Source: Akkermansiaceae bacterium UBA1315 (GTDB lineage Bacteria; Verrucomicrobiota; Verrucomicrobiia; Verrucomicrobiales; Akkermansiaceae). From it: a stretch of DNA of 64,000 nucleotides. Below, piece by piece: positions 55,527-64,000 of the stretch (its first letter is position 1; every line of letters starts with the position of its first letter). Location of the stretch: contig DBTN01000042.1 in NCBI GenBank assembly GCA_002307065.1, positions 66,700 through 130,699 of the forward strand. The letters are read 5' to 3'. Below the pieces are notes generated by a model. It saw nothing but the letters and a program-made list of their open reading frames with translations. It ran no database searches and had not been told where the DNA came from. The position numbers were made by a program, and so were the translations under genes.

Positions 55527-56665
55527 GAACCCGGACCGAATTTTTCTTTCAAAGTAAGTTTTGCGCGATCGTCTAATCGTCCTGACATCATCTTGCATGT
55601 GTATGGCGCGTGTTGAACAGGCTGGTAAGGATCATTGTTTCCAAAGGCGAATGTGTATTCCCGCGCTTGAGATCCAAATCTACCAAGAGCCACGCAAATA
55701 ACATCTTTCGCACCCGCAGCTAAAAGCAACGCTCTGGCCCATCCAAAGGAGACGCCATATGTTAAATAATCATCAATAACTAAAATCGTTCTACCTCTTA
55801 TTTTCCCACGGTAGGTCGGGTTCAAATGCACTGTTTGTACCTGGACAGCTGGGTCTTCTTTGTTCCCTCCATGTTGGCTGTGCCTAGACGGCGCATTTTT
55901 ATGACGAATAAACAATGGCTCTTTGAGTCTTTTCTTGAAATTTTCTCTAATGAAGCGGCAGAAACCCGCCATCACCTCCGTTCCCTGATTTTCGGACTTT
56001 GAGGAAGGATAATAACCGAACACATCTGCATCGCTAAAAACATCCGTTTTGTAGATGCTTGACATCATGTGCAGAACCAATCTGTTCCGTGAATCGGAGC
56101 GACCGTCTTTGAGGATACTGCGAATCCTCTTTGCCGCAGATTCGGTTTCCGAATCCACTCCGTATGTCCCGGCATTTGTAAGAGCGAAAACTACATAATC
56201 GTTGGCTGAACTTTCAAAATACCAAGGCACTTGATCGTCCAAATATTTTACCAGCTCAGGTAAAGATCCGGTGGATTCCCAACCTACCCCGTATTGACCC
56301 ATGTCAGATACACCATCGGCCCACTCACAGCGGATGAGTAGGCTTTTAGAGTTTGTGGCCATTTGCATGTCCTCTTGGCATGCACCCATGATCACCAGCT
56401 CACTATGGAGCAGTCCTTTATCAGTGTTGTCTGCCAGGAGGCCGGGAATCCACTTCCCACTCTGGCGACCCGTCACTTGTATCCACTGGCAGCGGTCTCC
56501 CTTGATGCTCGGGAACCAGTCTGGTTCACTGTGGTTGGAAGCGATGACCGTATAAGCATCTTGAACCTTCAGCTTCTCGATCGCCTCAGAAATCCCAGGA
56601 TAGAAATCGGAATCTTTGTCGCTCCAAATAACTGACGGTGAAAAAATAAGGACCTTTCTGCTCAT
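55523..56665 (-). CDS. Phosphoribosyltransferase-domain protein, ShosT-type toxin
   Basis: The 380-residue protein has an unassigned N-terminal 200 residues and a C-terminal PRTase domain (GRTILVIDDYLTYGVSFGWAR with the PRPP-binding DDYLTYG, then AGAKDVICVALGRFG). In ShosTA the toxin has such a domain and targets nucleotide metabolism. It is translationally coupled to the DprA-like gene. The pair is oriented opposite to the ABC-3C operon. Confidence 0.78.
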   Translation of the reverse strand: MSRKVLIFSPSVIWSDKDSDFYPGISEAIEKLKVQDAYTVIASNHSEPDWFPSIKGDRCQWIQVTGRQSGKWIPGLLADNTDKGLLHSELVIMGACQEDMQMATNSKSLLIRCEWADGVSDMGQYGVGWESTGSLPELVKYLDDQVPWYFESSANDYVVFALTNAGTYGVDSETESAAKRIRSILKDGRSDSRNRLVLHMMSSIYKTDVFSDADVFGYYPSSKSENQGTEVMAGFCRFIRENFKKRLKEPLFIRHKNAPSRHSQHGGNKEDPAVQVQTVHLNPTYRGKIRGRTILVIDDYLTYGVSFGWARALLLAAGAKDVICVALGRFGSQAREYTFAFGNNDPYQPVQHAPYTCKMMSGRLDDRAKLTLKEKFGPGS

Positions 56666-56820
56666 AATGGTCGATTCGAGGGCGGTGCTGAAATCGTCTG
56701 ATTATGGGGTCTAGGAGGTGAGGAACTCAAGCGGTAGTTTTCCCCGTCCCAAGATGGGGCGGCAAAATCCCTTGATCGGCAGCGTCCTGGGGAAACTCAC
56801 ACGGCTGAACCACATGCCTT

Positions 56821-56840
56821 GCCCGCTTTCGCGAGCGGGC
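56821..56840 (+). promoter_or_regulatory. Hairpin before the 56863 gene
   Basis: GCCCGCTTTCGCGAGCGGGC is a perfect inverted repeat, 23 bases before the ATG. It has no T run, so it is more likely an RNA or protein site than a terminator. Confidence 0.5.
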
Positions 56841-56862
56841 ACAGCGGCGGTTGAGGATTGAG

Positions 56863-57375
56863 ATGCAAATCGAATCAATCCCACTCACCGCCGGCGCTCG
56901 TTATACCATTTACGGTTGTTCGGATTCAGCCATGACCACCCGGCAGGAAGTAACCGTTACACGGGTGTTGCCGACTCCCGAATTCCGATCGGCCTACGTG
57001 AATTCTACCAGGGGCTGTTACCGTCTAGGGACTTTCAAAGTCTCACGAAAGCGGTCGGAATTTTATTTGGACCTAAAAGCTTCCGGGACGCTGATCATAC
57101 CGGGCTGGAACACGGGTGTTCTCGCGGATCACGAGGCCCACAACAGTTTTGCTATGTCGGCAACAATGAATCTCGCAGCCTCGCCCGAAGCCATCCGCGA
57201 ATTAATTGAGAAAAATATAAACCCAAATTTCTCGCAATTTGATCGCATCATCGCTTATCCGAAACCGCTGGCCGAAATGCCGAATCAGCAGGGAATTCTT
57301 GTTTATCCGGAAGCAGATACCAGTCACGCGGTCATCCTTCAAATGCGGGAGAAGATCGGAGGGGCTGAAGAATGA
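56863..57375 (+). CDS. Protein of unknown function (170 aa)
   Basis: The ATG (MQIESIPLTAGARYTIYG) is preferred over the TTG upstream. The middle has the phrase TLIIPGWNTGVLADHEAHNSF; no family is known to me. It overlaps the next gene by 4 bases. Possibly an element maintenance or phage-like accessory gene. Confidence 0.6.
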   Translation: MQIESIPLTAGARYTIYGCSDSAMTTRQEVTVTRVLPTPEFRSAYVNSTRGCYRLGTFKVSRKRSEFYLDLKASGTLIIPGWNTGVLADHEAHNSFAMSATMNLAASPEAIRELIEKNINPNFSQFDRIIAYPKPLAEMPNQQGILVYPEADTSHAVILQMREKIGGAEE

Positions 57376-57650
57376 TTCGGATCAAAATAAATGCCGAGGT
57401 TCCGTTGCCGGAAATCGCCTCCGCTTTATTTCAGGCCGCCGAACAATTCCAAAACGATGAATATCCAGACCGACTGCGGGATCATATGGGCAATTCGATC
57501 GGCTGGGTGGAATACGATCATCGAAAGTCTGATGAGGCGGAAGTGTCAGTAACATTCATCGCCGGGGAACTTTATCGTTGGAGCGGGTTTCCCGGATCTT
57601 GGGAGCCGTTTAAGCCGGAAGCGGGGCAACTGATGCGTATGCGCCGGTAA
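57372..57650 (+). CDS. Protein of unknown function (92 aa)
   Basis: MIRIKINAEVPLPEIASALF starts at the ATGA overlap with the preceding stop. Small, mixed alpha/beta, not recognised. Co-transcribed with the gene before it. Confidence 0.6.
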   Translation: MIRIKINAEVPLPEIASALFQAAEQFQNDEYPDRLRDHMGNSIGWVEYDHRKSDEAEVSVTFIAGELYRWSGFPGSWEPFKPEAGQLMRMRR

Positions 57651-57721
57651 CTTCTCCCAAGGATTCAAAAACGAAACTATGAAAATAGTTCCGTCAACTC
57701 GACACCTCCTGAATATTTCTA

Positions 57722-58870
57722 TTGTCTGAGCTAATTTTGCCGTGTACCGGGCGCCATAAGCATCGAAACTGCTATGCACCATTGCGTTATGCTCTTCATA
57801 CAAAAATTTTAGATTGGCGGATCTATTCTGACTTGGACAAATTGTTCGAAATGGGTGGAGAAAGTGAGAAGCCGAAAATCAAGCGGGTGCCTGCCGACCC
57901 AAATGCGATCATTCGGACCGCCCGGCTACGGAGCGACTTAGCTCTGGCTGGAGTTTTTCGCCTTCCACCAAAGAGAGTTGCGGATCAAAGGCTCGAAGCG
58001 ACAAATGCCGCTCTTTCTTTGCCTCTGGTGATTAAGACCAGTACACTGACGGTCAGTTGCCCGGTTGCTCTTGTCAGTTCAGACGAGGATGTTCTCGTTG
58101 CGCTGTTAGCAATCGCGGGGGTTCCTGCCAGAAGATCGGCGCTTTATTCTTCGTCTGAATCATATCGAAAAGCTTTAGGGGAGGATGGAAGTGCGAAGAA
58201 GTCCGCAATCCTAATTGAAATTGAGCGTAGCGAAATGATCAAGGTACTTGGATGGGGAAAAAGTGGCGCTACTTACGAGGCTCTCTCCCACTCTTTGGGC
58301 AGATTAGCAGCGACATCGATTACTCAACGTTTCCCCGATGGTGAAATAAAAAGCAATTTAATCGGATTTCCTGAGAATCCTTGGGAGACAGTTTCTGAAG
58401 AGGAGGTATGGCCACCCATCTGGCGACCTCACGGTAAGAAACGATCAACTGGCTCTTCGGATCGCCTTTGGAGTTCAGCTGGATATGTAGAGCTGGTAAT
58501 CTCGCCATTTCTTGCTGAGGCAATTTGGGAACCCAAGCCCAAGGTCAGATTCGGACTTCATATTCTTGAAGAGCGGCGGGCTTTGACCCCTTCCGCAAGA
58601 GGATTGTACTCACACCTTGTATCGCTCGTTTGGCCAGGGAAAGGCCGACAATTCGATTGGGACAGTGTCATCGATCGTCTTTATCGGGAACGACTTTCTT
58701 CGGGCAAACGGAGTACAGCTGTCAGGTTGCTGTTGGTGCTTGAAGCCACCTGCTCAGGGTGGAAATTAGTCCTTCACGGCAAAGGAAAATATAGCAGGCT
58801 GGAATTCAAACGCCCAAACTTCCTTTCGTATCATACCACGGGAGACAGTAAAAAACAAGCAGTTGTTTAA
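57722..58870 (+). CDS. Second RepC-like initiator protein
   Basis: About 382 residues from a TTG; ATG at 57851 is an alternative start. It shares with the frameshifted repC at 40810 the GVFRLP/LFRPL opening, the DVLVALLAIAGV block, KVLGWGKSGATYEALSHSLGRL (the SYDRLEESLKRL equivalent) and a C-terminal YSRLEFKRP end. It is intact where the first copy is broken, but has no repA beside it. It may supply RepC in trans, or serve a second replicon fused into the element. Confidence 0.72.
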   Translation: MSELILPCTGRHKHRNCYAPLRYALHTKILDWRIYSDLDKLFEMGGESEKPKIKRVPADPNAIIRTARLRSDLALAGVFRLPPKRVADQRLEATNAALSLPLVIKTSTLTVSCPVALVSSDEDVLVALLAIAGVPARRSALYSSSESYRKALGEDGSAKKSAILIEIERSEMIKVLGWGKSGATYEALSHSLGRLAATSITQRFPDGEIKSNLIGFPENPWETVSEEEVWPPIWRPHGKKRSTGSSDRLWSSAGYVELVISPFLAEAIWEPKPKVRFGLHILEERRALTPSARGLYSHLVSLVWPGKGRQFDWDSVIDRLYRERLSSGKRSTAVRLLLVLEATCSGWKLVLHGKGKYSRLEFKRPNFLSYHTTGDSKKQAVV

Positions 58871-59625
58871 CTCATTGGAATGTAATTTTCGGACGAAATG
58901 AGAGATTTTAAGACGTTTTTGGTGGAATTTAAGCTCTCCTCTATTGAAATTTAGGCTTATTTTTAGGATGTTATAGAAAAGTCCTTAGAACCGATACTAA
59001 GTCCAGATTAGGGGAGGCCTGTTCAGGCACCCCATTAACACCGCCATACGGCGTGATTATAGAGAATCGGTACTCCGACCGACTCATGCTGAACGCAAAA
59101 AACATCCGTGCCTAGCGGCCCGGAATAAGGAGAAATTATCGAGTGCCTTTCGGCTCCCGATAAACCCTCCTTCGTTCTGAGCAATGGCGATTCGCCGTTT
59201 ACAACCACGGCCGTGCGGAAGCATTCCGACTGGGATTGCTTTTTCAATTAACAGCGGAAGCCCCCCTGACGTGGGAGCCCGGCTACAGTTCAGACCAATT
59301 TCTCGATGTTTATTTGGTCGAAGGGTTCGCCTTCGTCACATGGGCATTCGCCTAGCTGCTTCATGAAAAAATCAGCGCCTTGGTCCTGAGTTGCCGCATG
59401 GGAATCGGACCGAGGACTGCCGCCTTTAAGAAATATCTGTATGCAGGCGAAGGTTCGCAAATCTTAAGCCACCCTTGGTGCCATGGTCGTTGTGCCCATG
59501 ATTTTATCGGCCATTGTCGCGATTTTTTGAAATTAGATCCCCTAGGGCCGGGGACGAAGAGGAGAGCAGAGCTGCGCCGTGCGCTTTCGCGCCCGCCGCA
59601 AACTAATGCTTTTTTTTGGGTCATA
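58871..59625. other. Gene-poor stretch after the second RepC
   Basis: About 750 bases hold no convincing gene. Bases 58871-58980 are AT-rich with loosely repeated GAATTTAAG/AAATTTAGG words, possibly an origin remnant. An inverted repeat TTATCG/CGATAA with inner pairing lies at 59136-59163. The rest is short frames without protein character. Confidence 0.45.
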
Positions 59626-60306
59626 ATGACACAACACACTATGAAACCAATATACCATTACACAACCGCCTCTCGTTTGGAGGCAATCCTGAAAACCGGA
59701 ATGATTAAACCTGCGACTGCAGGAGTACCCAAGTCGGAAACACCCGCCGTATGGCTATCATCTACTCCCGGTTGGGAGCGGACGGCAAACAAGGGTATCG
59801 TCAAAAATGGCATTAGCCGGACCGCAACAGTAGCTGAAATGATCGAAGCCGAGGGGTATCTCGCTCGAATTCAGATCGATCCTAGTCGGGAAATCGTTAT
59901 TGCGAAGAAAGACCTTAAGTCAAACCTTAATATATCAACCAATATGTATAATATGTTGATCAAAACGGGACGCAAGATGGGTTCAAAACCGGAGGACTGG
60001 GCAGCTGTAGCGGGTAAAATTCCCACTACTTCGTTTTTGCGAATTGAGCTTGCCTATAGTTCCGGTCCGATTAGTTGGGTCGATTCTGGCTGGAGCGGCG
60101 GTCGCCTTCCGCAAATCAATTTGGCGAATACACAACCGAAACTAGAACGAGCGCCGACGGAAGAAGAGAAGGTTTTGGCTCGATATAGAGAGCTCATGTC
60201 AGGTGAATTCTCACCTGAACAAATAAGCCTTTTTTCGAAGTGTCTGAAAGGATGCATTTCTACTTCTATTCCATTGCTGATAAAAAAATCAGGGGCTGAT
60301 GGCTAA
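59626..60306 (+). CDS. Protein with ART/DarT-like N-terminus (226 aa)
   Basis: MTQHTMKPIYHYTTASRLEA starts at 59626; 59641 is an alternative. The opening IYHYTTASRLEAILKTGMI and the following TPAVWLSSTPGWE follow the pattern of ADP-ribosyltransferase-like and DarT-like proteins (an HxT near the start and a substrate-side W-S/T). The known catalytic Glu of DarT is not identified. A toxin role is possible, but no antitoxin is adjacent. Confidence 0.5.
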   Translation: MTQHTMKPIYHYTTASRLEAILKTGMIKPATAGVPKSETPAVWLSSTPGWERTANKGIVKNGISRTATVAEMIEAEGYLARIQIDPSREIVIAKKDLKSNLNISTNMYNMLIKTGRKMGSKPEDWAAVAGKIPTTSFLRIELAYSSGPISWVDSGWSGGRLPQINLANTQPKLERAPTEEEKVLARYRELMSGEFSPEQISLFSKCLKGCISTSIPLLIKKSGADG

Positions 60307-60809
60307 TATATAGATGCACAGAGATATAGATGCACCGAGGCCGACCTCGAATGAGGTCCCAGGTAACGTGAAAAAGAATCTGCTTATGCCTTGGTCCGGG
60401 ACCCGACTAGAAAGAAATCGATCGAGCCCGGACGGCCTTAAAGCGTTCGGAGTTCCTGCCCTACCGACCACAAATGATTAACCGCATAAGGATAAAGTAG
60501 TCATTACACGAATGAATCATTTTCCAGTATCATAAACTTAGTATCTTCAGCTGAGGCAGATATGCACTTCCAGACTTCTGACCAGCAAGCCGGGAGCGTA
60601 TTGGATTTGGCACATTCCTTCCTTCGTTGAGTTATCAACGGGTCAGGTCTGCCTGACGTAAACAAGCGCTTATCGGACGTATCGAAAATTTGCCATATGC
60701 GGTGCTCAGGCACTGACGGCTTATTCTGTGATGAGGGTTGCCTTATTTGTGATCCCTTCAACCGTGTTCGCCTTTCGCCGCCCCGGTTTTGAAATGGTTT
60801 TTTTCAGGT
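60307..60809. other. Gene-poor stretch
   Basis: About 500 bases. A near-perfect duplication of ATATAGATGCAC(A/C)GAG lies at about 60308-60340. The rest has no gene, and frames on the minus strand lack family features. Confidence 0.4.
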
Positions 60810-61028
60810 ATGAGAATCACACACACCGCTGATGAAAACAACCGCCCTGCAAGTTTCGGAATCGAAAACGAAGTTGCTTGGATCGAATATACCGCAGGAA
60901 ACCGTGATAGGGTTGCGATTTTTGGGCATACGAAATCACTGAGAAACCGAATACAAAACGAATTGATTTCGCGTGGGATCGCCATCCACCCAGAAAATCA
61001 CGAATTTCTTATTCTTCTCAAAAACTGA
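60810..61028 (+). CDS. Small protein, paralogue of 36480-36704 (72 aa)
   Basis: MRITHTADENNRPASFGIEN starts after an AGG-type ribosome site. It shares FGIENEVAWIEYTAG and SLRNRIQNELISRGIAIHPE with the 74-residue gene near the recombinase. The two copies lie near the two visible ends of the island. Confidence 0.7.
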   Translation: MRITHTADENNRPASFGIENEVAWIEYTAGNRDRVAIFGHTKSLRNRIQNELISRGIAIHPENHEFLILLKN

Positions 61029-61251
61029 ATATCACTCTTTTCACGAAGTCGGAACATTTATCCTAGAGTCGAGAGACCGGATATCCCGGAAGCTGAGACC
61101 CTACACTCCCGCAACAGGGCAGTTACCGGAGATACAAATCCCCACCTAAGTGGAGTGGCGCGTAAGAGCGGCCTCATCATGGCGAGCCTGCGTCGAACAA
61201 ATTCCTCTCTCCGGCTGGAGGTCGTGGGAGAGGAAAATTTCGAAAAATATC
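61029..61251. other. Gap before the RadC-like gene
   Basis: No gene. Several short GAG/CTC-rich words but no strong hairpin. Confidence 0.35.
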
Positions 61252-61719
61252 ATGAAATTTATCGTTCAAGATTTTAAAGCAGTTGCAGTGGAGTCGGCAC
61301 CGAAACTTAATTTTTTGAGAGCCGATACGCCACAGCGGATCTACGAGTTTTATCTACAAGTCGTAGAGGCCGATTCCGGATATGAACCGGAAAAGGAGCA
61401 TGTTGTCGCCATTGCGCTCAATACCAGAATGAATGTCACCGGCTGGCATTTGGTTTCGGTGGGCAGCGTTTCCGAGGCGACGTGCCATCCTCGCGAAATA
61501 TTTCGACCAATGATTGTGCGGTGTGCCCACAGTTTTGTGCTCGTGCATAATCATCCCTCGGGCGATCCAAGCCCGAGTAGAGCTGATGAACTTGTCACGC
61601 GTCGGATAAAGGAGGCGGCTGACCTGTTGAAAATGGACATGGCCGATCATGTCATCGTGGGCTTACCCGCGCCTGGTCGAAAACCCTATTTTTCATTTCG
61701 GGAGTCAGGCGCGATTTAA
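61252..61719 (+). CDS. RadC-like JAB/MPN-domain protein
   Basis: From MKFIVQDFKAVAVESA the product has 155 residues. The metal site reads FVLVHNHPSGDPSPSRAD (H-x-H and the later Asp), after VSVGSVSEATCHPREIFRP. Chromosomal RadC has an extra N-terminal HhH part; this short form is common on plasmids and defence elements, where its role is unclear. Confidence 0.88.
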   Translation: MKFIVQDFKAVAVESAPKLNFLRADTPQRIYEFYLQVVEADSGYEPEKEHVVAIALNTRMNVTGWHLVSVGSVSEATCHPREIFRPMIVRCAHSFVLVHNHPSGDPSPSRADELVTRRIKEAADLLKMDMADHVIVGLPAPGRKPYFSFRESGAI

Positions 61720-61745
61720 CAAATTCAAGCTACCAGAAAATCTAT

Positions 61746-62648
61746 ATGACCCTATCACCACAGCAGCAGACCCTTGTTGATCGGCTGCTTCCTATTGCGC
61801 GCATCGCCACAAATGGAACTCGTTCCGGATTACCCCTCATGGCGCGATGCCACAGCCTCATCGTAGGACCATCTGGCTCCGGTAAAACCTTCATCGCGAA
61901 GGAAATCGGCTCTGTTTTAGGGGTCCCGGTTCTTGTGATAAATGTGGCAACCTGGCTGATCATCGCCTCACGCGCTGAAACCTGGACGGTATCCATAATC
62001 GCGGATTGGGTTGATCGGCTGCCAGGAGGCGGGCTTTTGGTTCTCGATGAAATTGACAAACTTCAGCTCGATTCCGAATGGGCGCGATATGTTCGATTGG
62101 AGATCCATGATCTTTTGGACGGAAGATTCCCGGCAGCAACGGCTTTCCCCGAAGAGTTGCCGGCGGATTTACAGAGCGGTGCAGAATCTCGACTTTCGGG
62201 TTTGTCGCTTCGGCTTCGCGACCGGGTGATGGTCATCGGTTGCGGCGCGTGGCAATCGGCCTGGCATCAAAGTTCTAAAACGGTGGGATTCAACGGGGGA
62301 AATTTTGAATTTATTCCGCAGGCACCAACAAGACAGCAAATGCTGCAATCAATTGACTCAGAACTAAGACAACGATTCCGGGACGAGATTGCGGTGCTTT
62401 CTCCTATGGGTCGCGCTGATTATGAAATTGTTGCAGAATCTTTAGAGCAGAAAATCCCTCTTCAGATTCTTCCAGCCTGGCAGGAAGCACGGGCCGCAGC
62501 CATGGCGCGAGCTTCGGAGGGGATGTTGGGGATGAGAGCGTTCGAAGAGCTGCTACTCGAAGCTATGGTTTCATCGGGCTTCGGTTCGCAGGTTCAACCA
62601 CAAAACGAAAAATTACGGGCACCGCGACCACCGCCTAGTATCTGGTAA
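61746..62648 (+). CDS. AAA+ ATPase of the element
   Basis: The 300-residue protein has Walker A IVGPSGSGKTFIA, Walker B GGLLVLDEIDK and a later sensor region with RLRDRVMVIGCGAW. It resembles small ClpX/RuvB-like ATPases of mobile elements that have no protease partner. It follows the RadC-like gene with 26 bases between, so both may be one unit. Confidence 0.82.
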   Translation: MTLSPQQQTLVDRLLPIARIATNGTRSGLPLMARCHSLIVGPSGSGKTFIAKEIGSVLGVPVLVINVATWLIIASRAETWTVSIIADWVDRLPGGGLLVLDEIDKLQLDSEWARYVRLEIHDLLDGRFPAATAFPEELPADLQSGAESRLSGLSLRLRDRVMVIGCGAWQSAWHQSSKTVGFNGGNFEFIPQAPTRQQMLQSIDSELRQRFRDEIAVLSPMGRADYEIVAESLEQKIPLQILPAWQEARAAAMARASEGMLGMRAFEELLLEAMVSSGFGSQVQPQNEKLRAPRPPPSIW

Positions 62649-62696
62649 CGTTCGCCATTGCTCTTAATAATCGATCCTGCAAATTTCCTTAATCGC

Positions 62697-62801
62697 ATGA
62701 AAACCCATTCTACCTTTTTTGTCATCGTATTGGCTGTAGCTATCTCCAGCGCCCTTTCCTGCTCGCCCCCACAACCTAAGAGCGTGGATGAGGTGAGCTA
62801 G
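62697..62801 (+). pseudogene. Lipoprotein gene truncated by IS3 insertion
   Basis: MKTHSTFFVIVLAVAISSAL, then SCSPPQPKSVDEVS and a stop. The leader ends in a lipobox (LSCS-like, cut at the Cys). The stop codon TAG lies inside the left end of the IS, so the original C-terminus is lost. Confidence 0.7.
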
Positions 62802-62822
62802 ATTTTTGGACCATTCACCTCC

Positions 62823-63116
62823 ATAGTCACCGCCGAGTTCAAAGCCCAAGCCGTAGAACTCACCCAGACCGGAAAACCCATTTCCCAGATTGCCGAAGAA
62901 CTCTGCATCGGCAGCAACCTCCTCCACAAATGGAAGAAGCATGCGCAGGGAGCGCAGAGCGGCAGCGAAGGACCACGAGCCGGAGGCGACAGGTCCGAAG
63001 CGGACGACCTGCGCTCCCTGCGCCGCGAAAACGCCCTACTCAAGCAGGAGAACGACATTTTAAAAAAAGCCGCGATTATTCTCGGCACCAGACCCCAGTC
63101 CAACTTCGGCAAATGA
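62823..63116 (+). CDS. IS3 transposase OrfA
   Basis: The frame has AEFKAQAVELTQTGKPISQI, a helix-turn-helix (PISQIAEELCIGSNLLHKWKK) and a leucine-zipper-like end (LRRENALLKQENDILKKA). The start is unclear because no ATG lies in frame near the family N-terminus; a non-ATG codon near 62823 is assumed. The stop overlaps orfB (ATGA at 63113-63116). Confidence 0.8.
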   Translation: MVTAEFKAQAVELTQTGKPISQIAEELCIGSNLLHKWKKHAQGAQSGSEGPRAGGDRSEADDLRSLRRENALLKQENDILKKAAIILGTRPQSNFGK

Positions 63117-63967
63117 TCGGTGAAATCCACCAAACCACCGGCCACGGCATCCGCCCGATCTGCGCCACCTTGGGCGTCCCGCGCAGCAGCTACTACCATG
63201 CCGCCGCACCCACTCCAACTCAGCTCTCCGATCAAGAAACCGGTGCCCTCATCGAGGCCATCTTTAAGCATCACCGACGCCGCTACGGCTACCGCAGAGT
63301 CTGCCAAGAACTCCACGATCAATGCATCATCTGTGCCCCTGACCGGGTCCGCCGACTGATGGCCGAGCGCGGCCTCAAAGCTCTCCAACCCAAGACCTAC
63401 GTCCCCCGAACCAGCGACGGTCGCGCCGACAAACCATCCGCCAATCTACTACTCAACCAACCGCTTCCCGAGAAACCGAACCAAACCTGGGCCGGAGATA
63501 TCACCTTCATCCCCACCGCCACCGGTTGGCTATATTTGGCCGTTGTCATCGACCTATGCTCGCGCAAAATCGTCGGCTGGTCCCTTGCCAACCACCTGCG
63601 CAGCGAACTGGTTAGTGATGCGCTCCAGCAAGCCCTCGGTTCGCGGCCCGGCACCGGAGAAACCATCTTCCACAGCGACCGTGGCAGCCAATATGGAAGT
63701 AAAACCTATCGGCAACTCCTCGCCAAAGCCGGGATGCGTCAAAGCATGTCAGCCCGCGCCAATCCCTATCACAACGCGTGGACCGAATCGTTCATGGGCA
63801 CACTCAAAACCGAGATGCTGCAAGGCGGTTGCTTCATCAACGAAAGTGACGCTCGCATCGAGATCTTTGAATACATCGACGGCTACTATAACACGCACCG
63901 CAAACACTCATCATTAGGCTACCTCACCCCGGCCCAATTTGAAGCCCAAATTCACTCTCTTAACTAA
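63113..63967 (+). CDS. IS3 transposase OrfB (DDE)
   Basis: The 284-residue catalytic part starts MIGEIHQTTGHGIRPICATL. The DDE residues sit in WAGDITFIPTATG, IFHSDRGSQYGS and WTESFMGTLKTEM. Frame continuity with upstream sequence and a T-AAA-AAA-G tract at about 63060 suggest that OrfAB is made by frameshifting, as in other IS3 members. Confidence 0.9.
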   Translation: MIGEIHQTTGHGIRPICATLGVPRSSYYHAAAPTPTQLSDQETGALIEAIFKHHRRRYGYRRVCQELHDQCIICAPDRVRRLMAERGLKALQPKTYVPRTSDGRADKPSANLLLNQPLPEKPNQTWAGDITFIPTATGWLYLAVVIDLCSRKIVGWSLANHLRSELVSDALQQALGSRPGTGETIFHSDRGSQYGSKTYRQLLAKAGMRQSMSARANPYHNAWTESFMGTLKTEMLQGGCFINESDARIEIFEYIDGYYNTHRKHSSLGYLTPAQFEAQIHSLN

Positions 63968-64000
63968 ACCAAAAACGGTCCAAAAATCCGTTGCATCTCA

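Larger units (their letters stand above)
62789..64000 (+). mobile_element. IS3-family insertion sequence, 1212 bases to window end
   Basis: The left end starts TGAGGTGAGCTA and then GATTTTTGGACC. The right end, read inverted, is TGAGATGCAACG and then GATTTTTGGACC; so imperfect 24-base ends with TG...CA termini. The right end falls exactly on the window edge, so the target duplication cannot be seen. It holds overlapping orfA/orfB with a DDE transposase. Confidence 0.88.

Noticed and set aside
34597..64000. Conjugation or mobilisation genes (relaxase, type IV secretion)
   Set aside because: None of the proteins in this half shows a relaxase or secretion ATPase motif; transfer genes may lie beyond the window.

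Overview
The window looks like the chromosome of a Verrucomicrobiota-type bacterium. This is an inference from a PEP-CTERM protein, a pre-pilin with the GFTLVELLVV start typical of that phylum, a glycine-rich RRM protein, GC-rich housekeeping genes and the general gene style. No rRNA or marker gene settles the lineage.

Layout. (1) 1-7.8 kb: a CRISPR-Cas locus made of the C-terminal part of cas3, a 2.2 kb interruption (two unrecognised or broken genes and a VapBC-type toxin-antitoxin pair), the type I-C adaptation module cas4-cas1-cas2, a leader and an array of 42 repeats and 41 spacers. The effector genes cas5/cas8c/cas7 are not in the window. (2) 7.9-31.5 kb: ordinary chromosome with a YetF-like membrane protein, tRNA-Lys(CUU), a MATE exporter, an ABC transporter operon, a metallophosphatase, an RRM protein, alanine racemase, a pre-pilin, a lipoprotein and a serine protease, mutY, phosphohexomutase, a 23S-type methyltransferase, an MFS exporter, an AlkD-like protein, purH, a hydrolase and a RhuM protein with an HsdR stub. 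(3) 31.9-34.6 kb: a repeat-rich boundary. A roughly 600-base intergenic block is a diverged copy of one at 8.5-9.1 kb, and a duplicated piece of the comM 3' end flanks a zeta toxin module. comM itself is cut at its P-loop. (4) 34.6 kb to the window end: an integrative, plasmid-like element with a large serine recombinase next to the broken comM, IncQ-like repA/repC with 22-base iterons, a second iteron field beside an unrecognised 938-residue protein, a probable large structured RNA, and a defence island. Its cargo also includes a second RepC-like gene, a RadC-like protein, an AAA ATPase and, at the very end, an IS3-family insertion sequence.

The defence island is the most interesting part. 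It holds, back to back: (a) a three-gene TIR/SLOG operon (ThsB-like TIR, multi-domain TIR protein, stand-alone SLOG protein) that resembles Thoeris in logic but has no SIR2 effector; (b) an ABC three-component (DUF3732) operon with a REase-like effector, middle component and ABC ATPase; (c) a ShosTA-like pair (phosphoribosyltransferase plus DprA homologue). With the CRISPR array, VapBC, zeta and the RhuM/HsdR remnant, the window carries at least six conflict systems.

All assignments come from reading the sequence and remembered family motifs. No database search, folding or alignment program was run.
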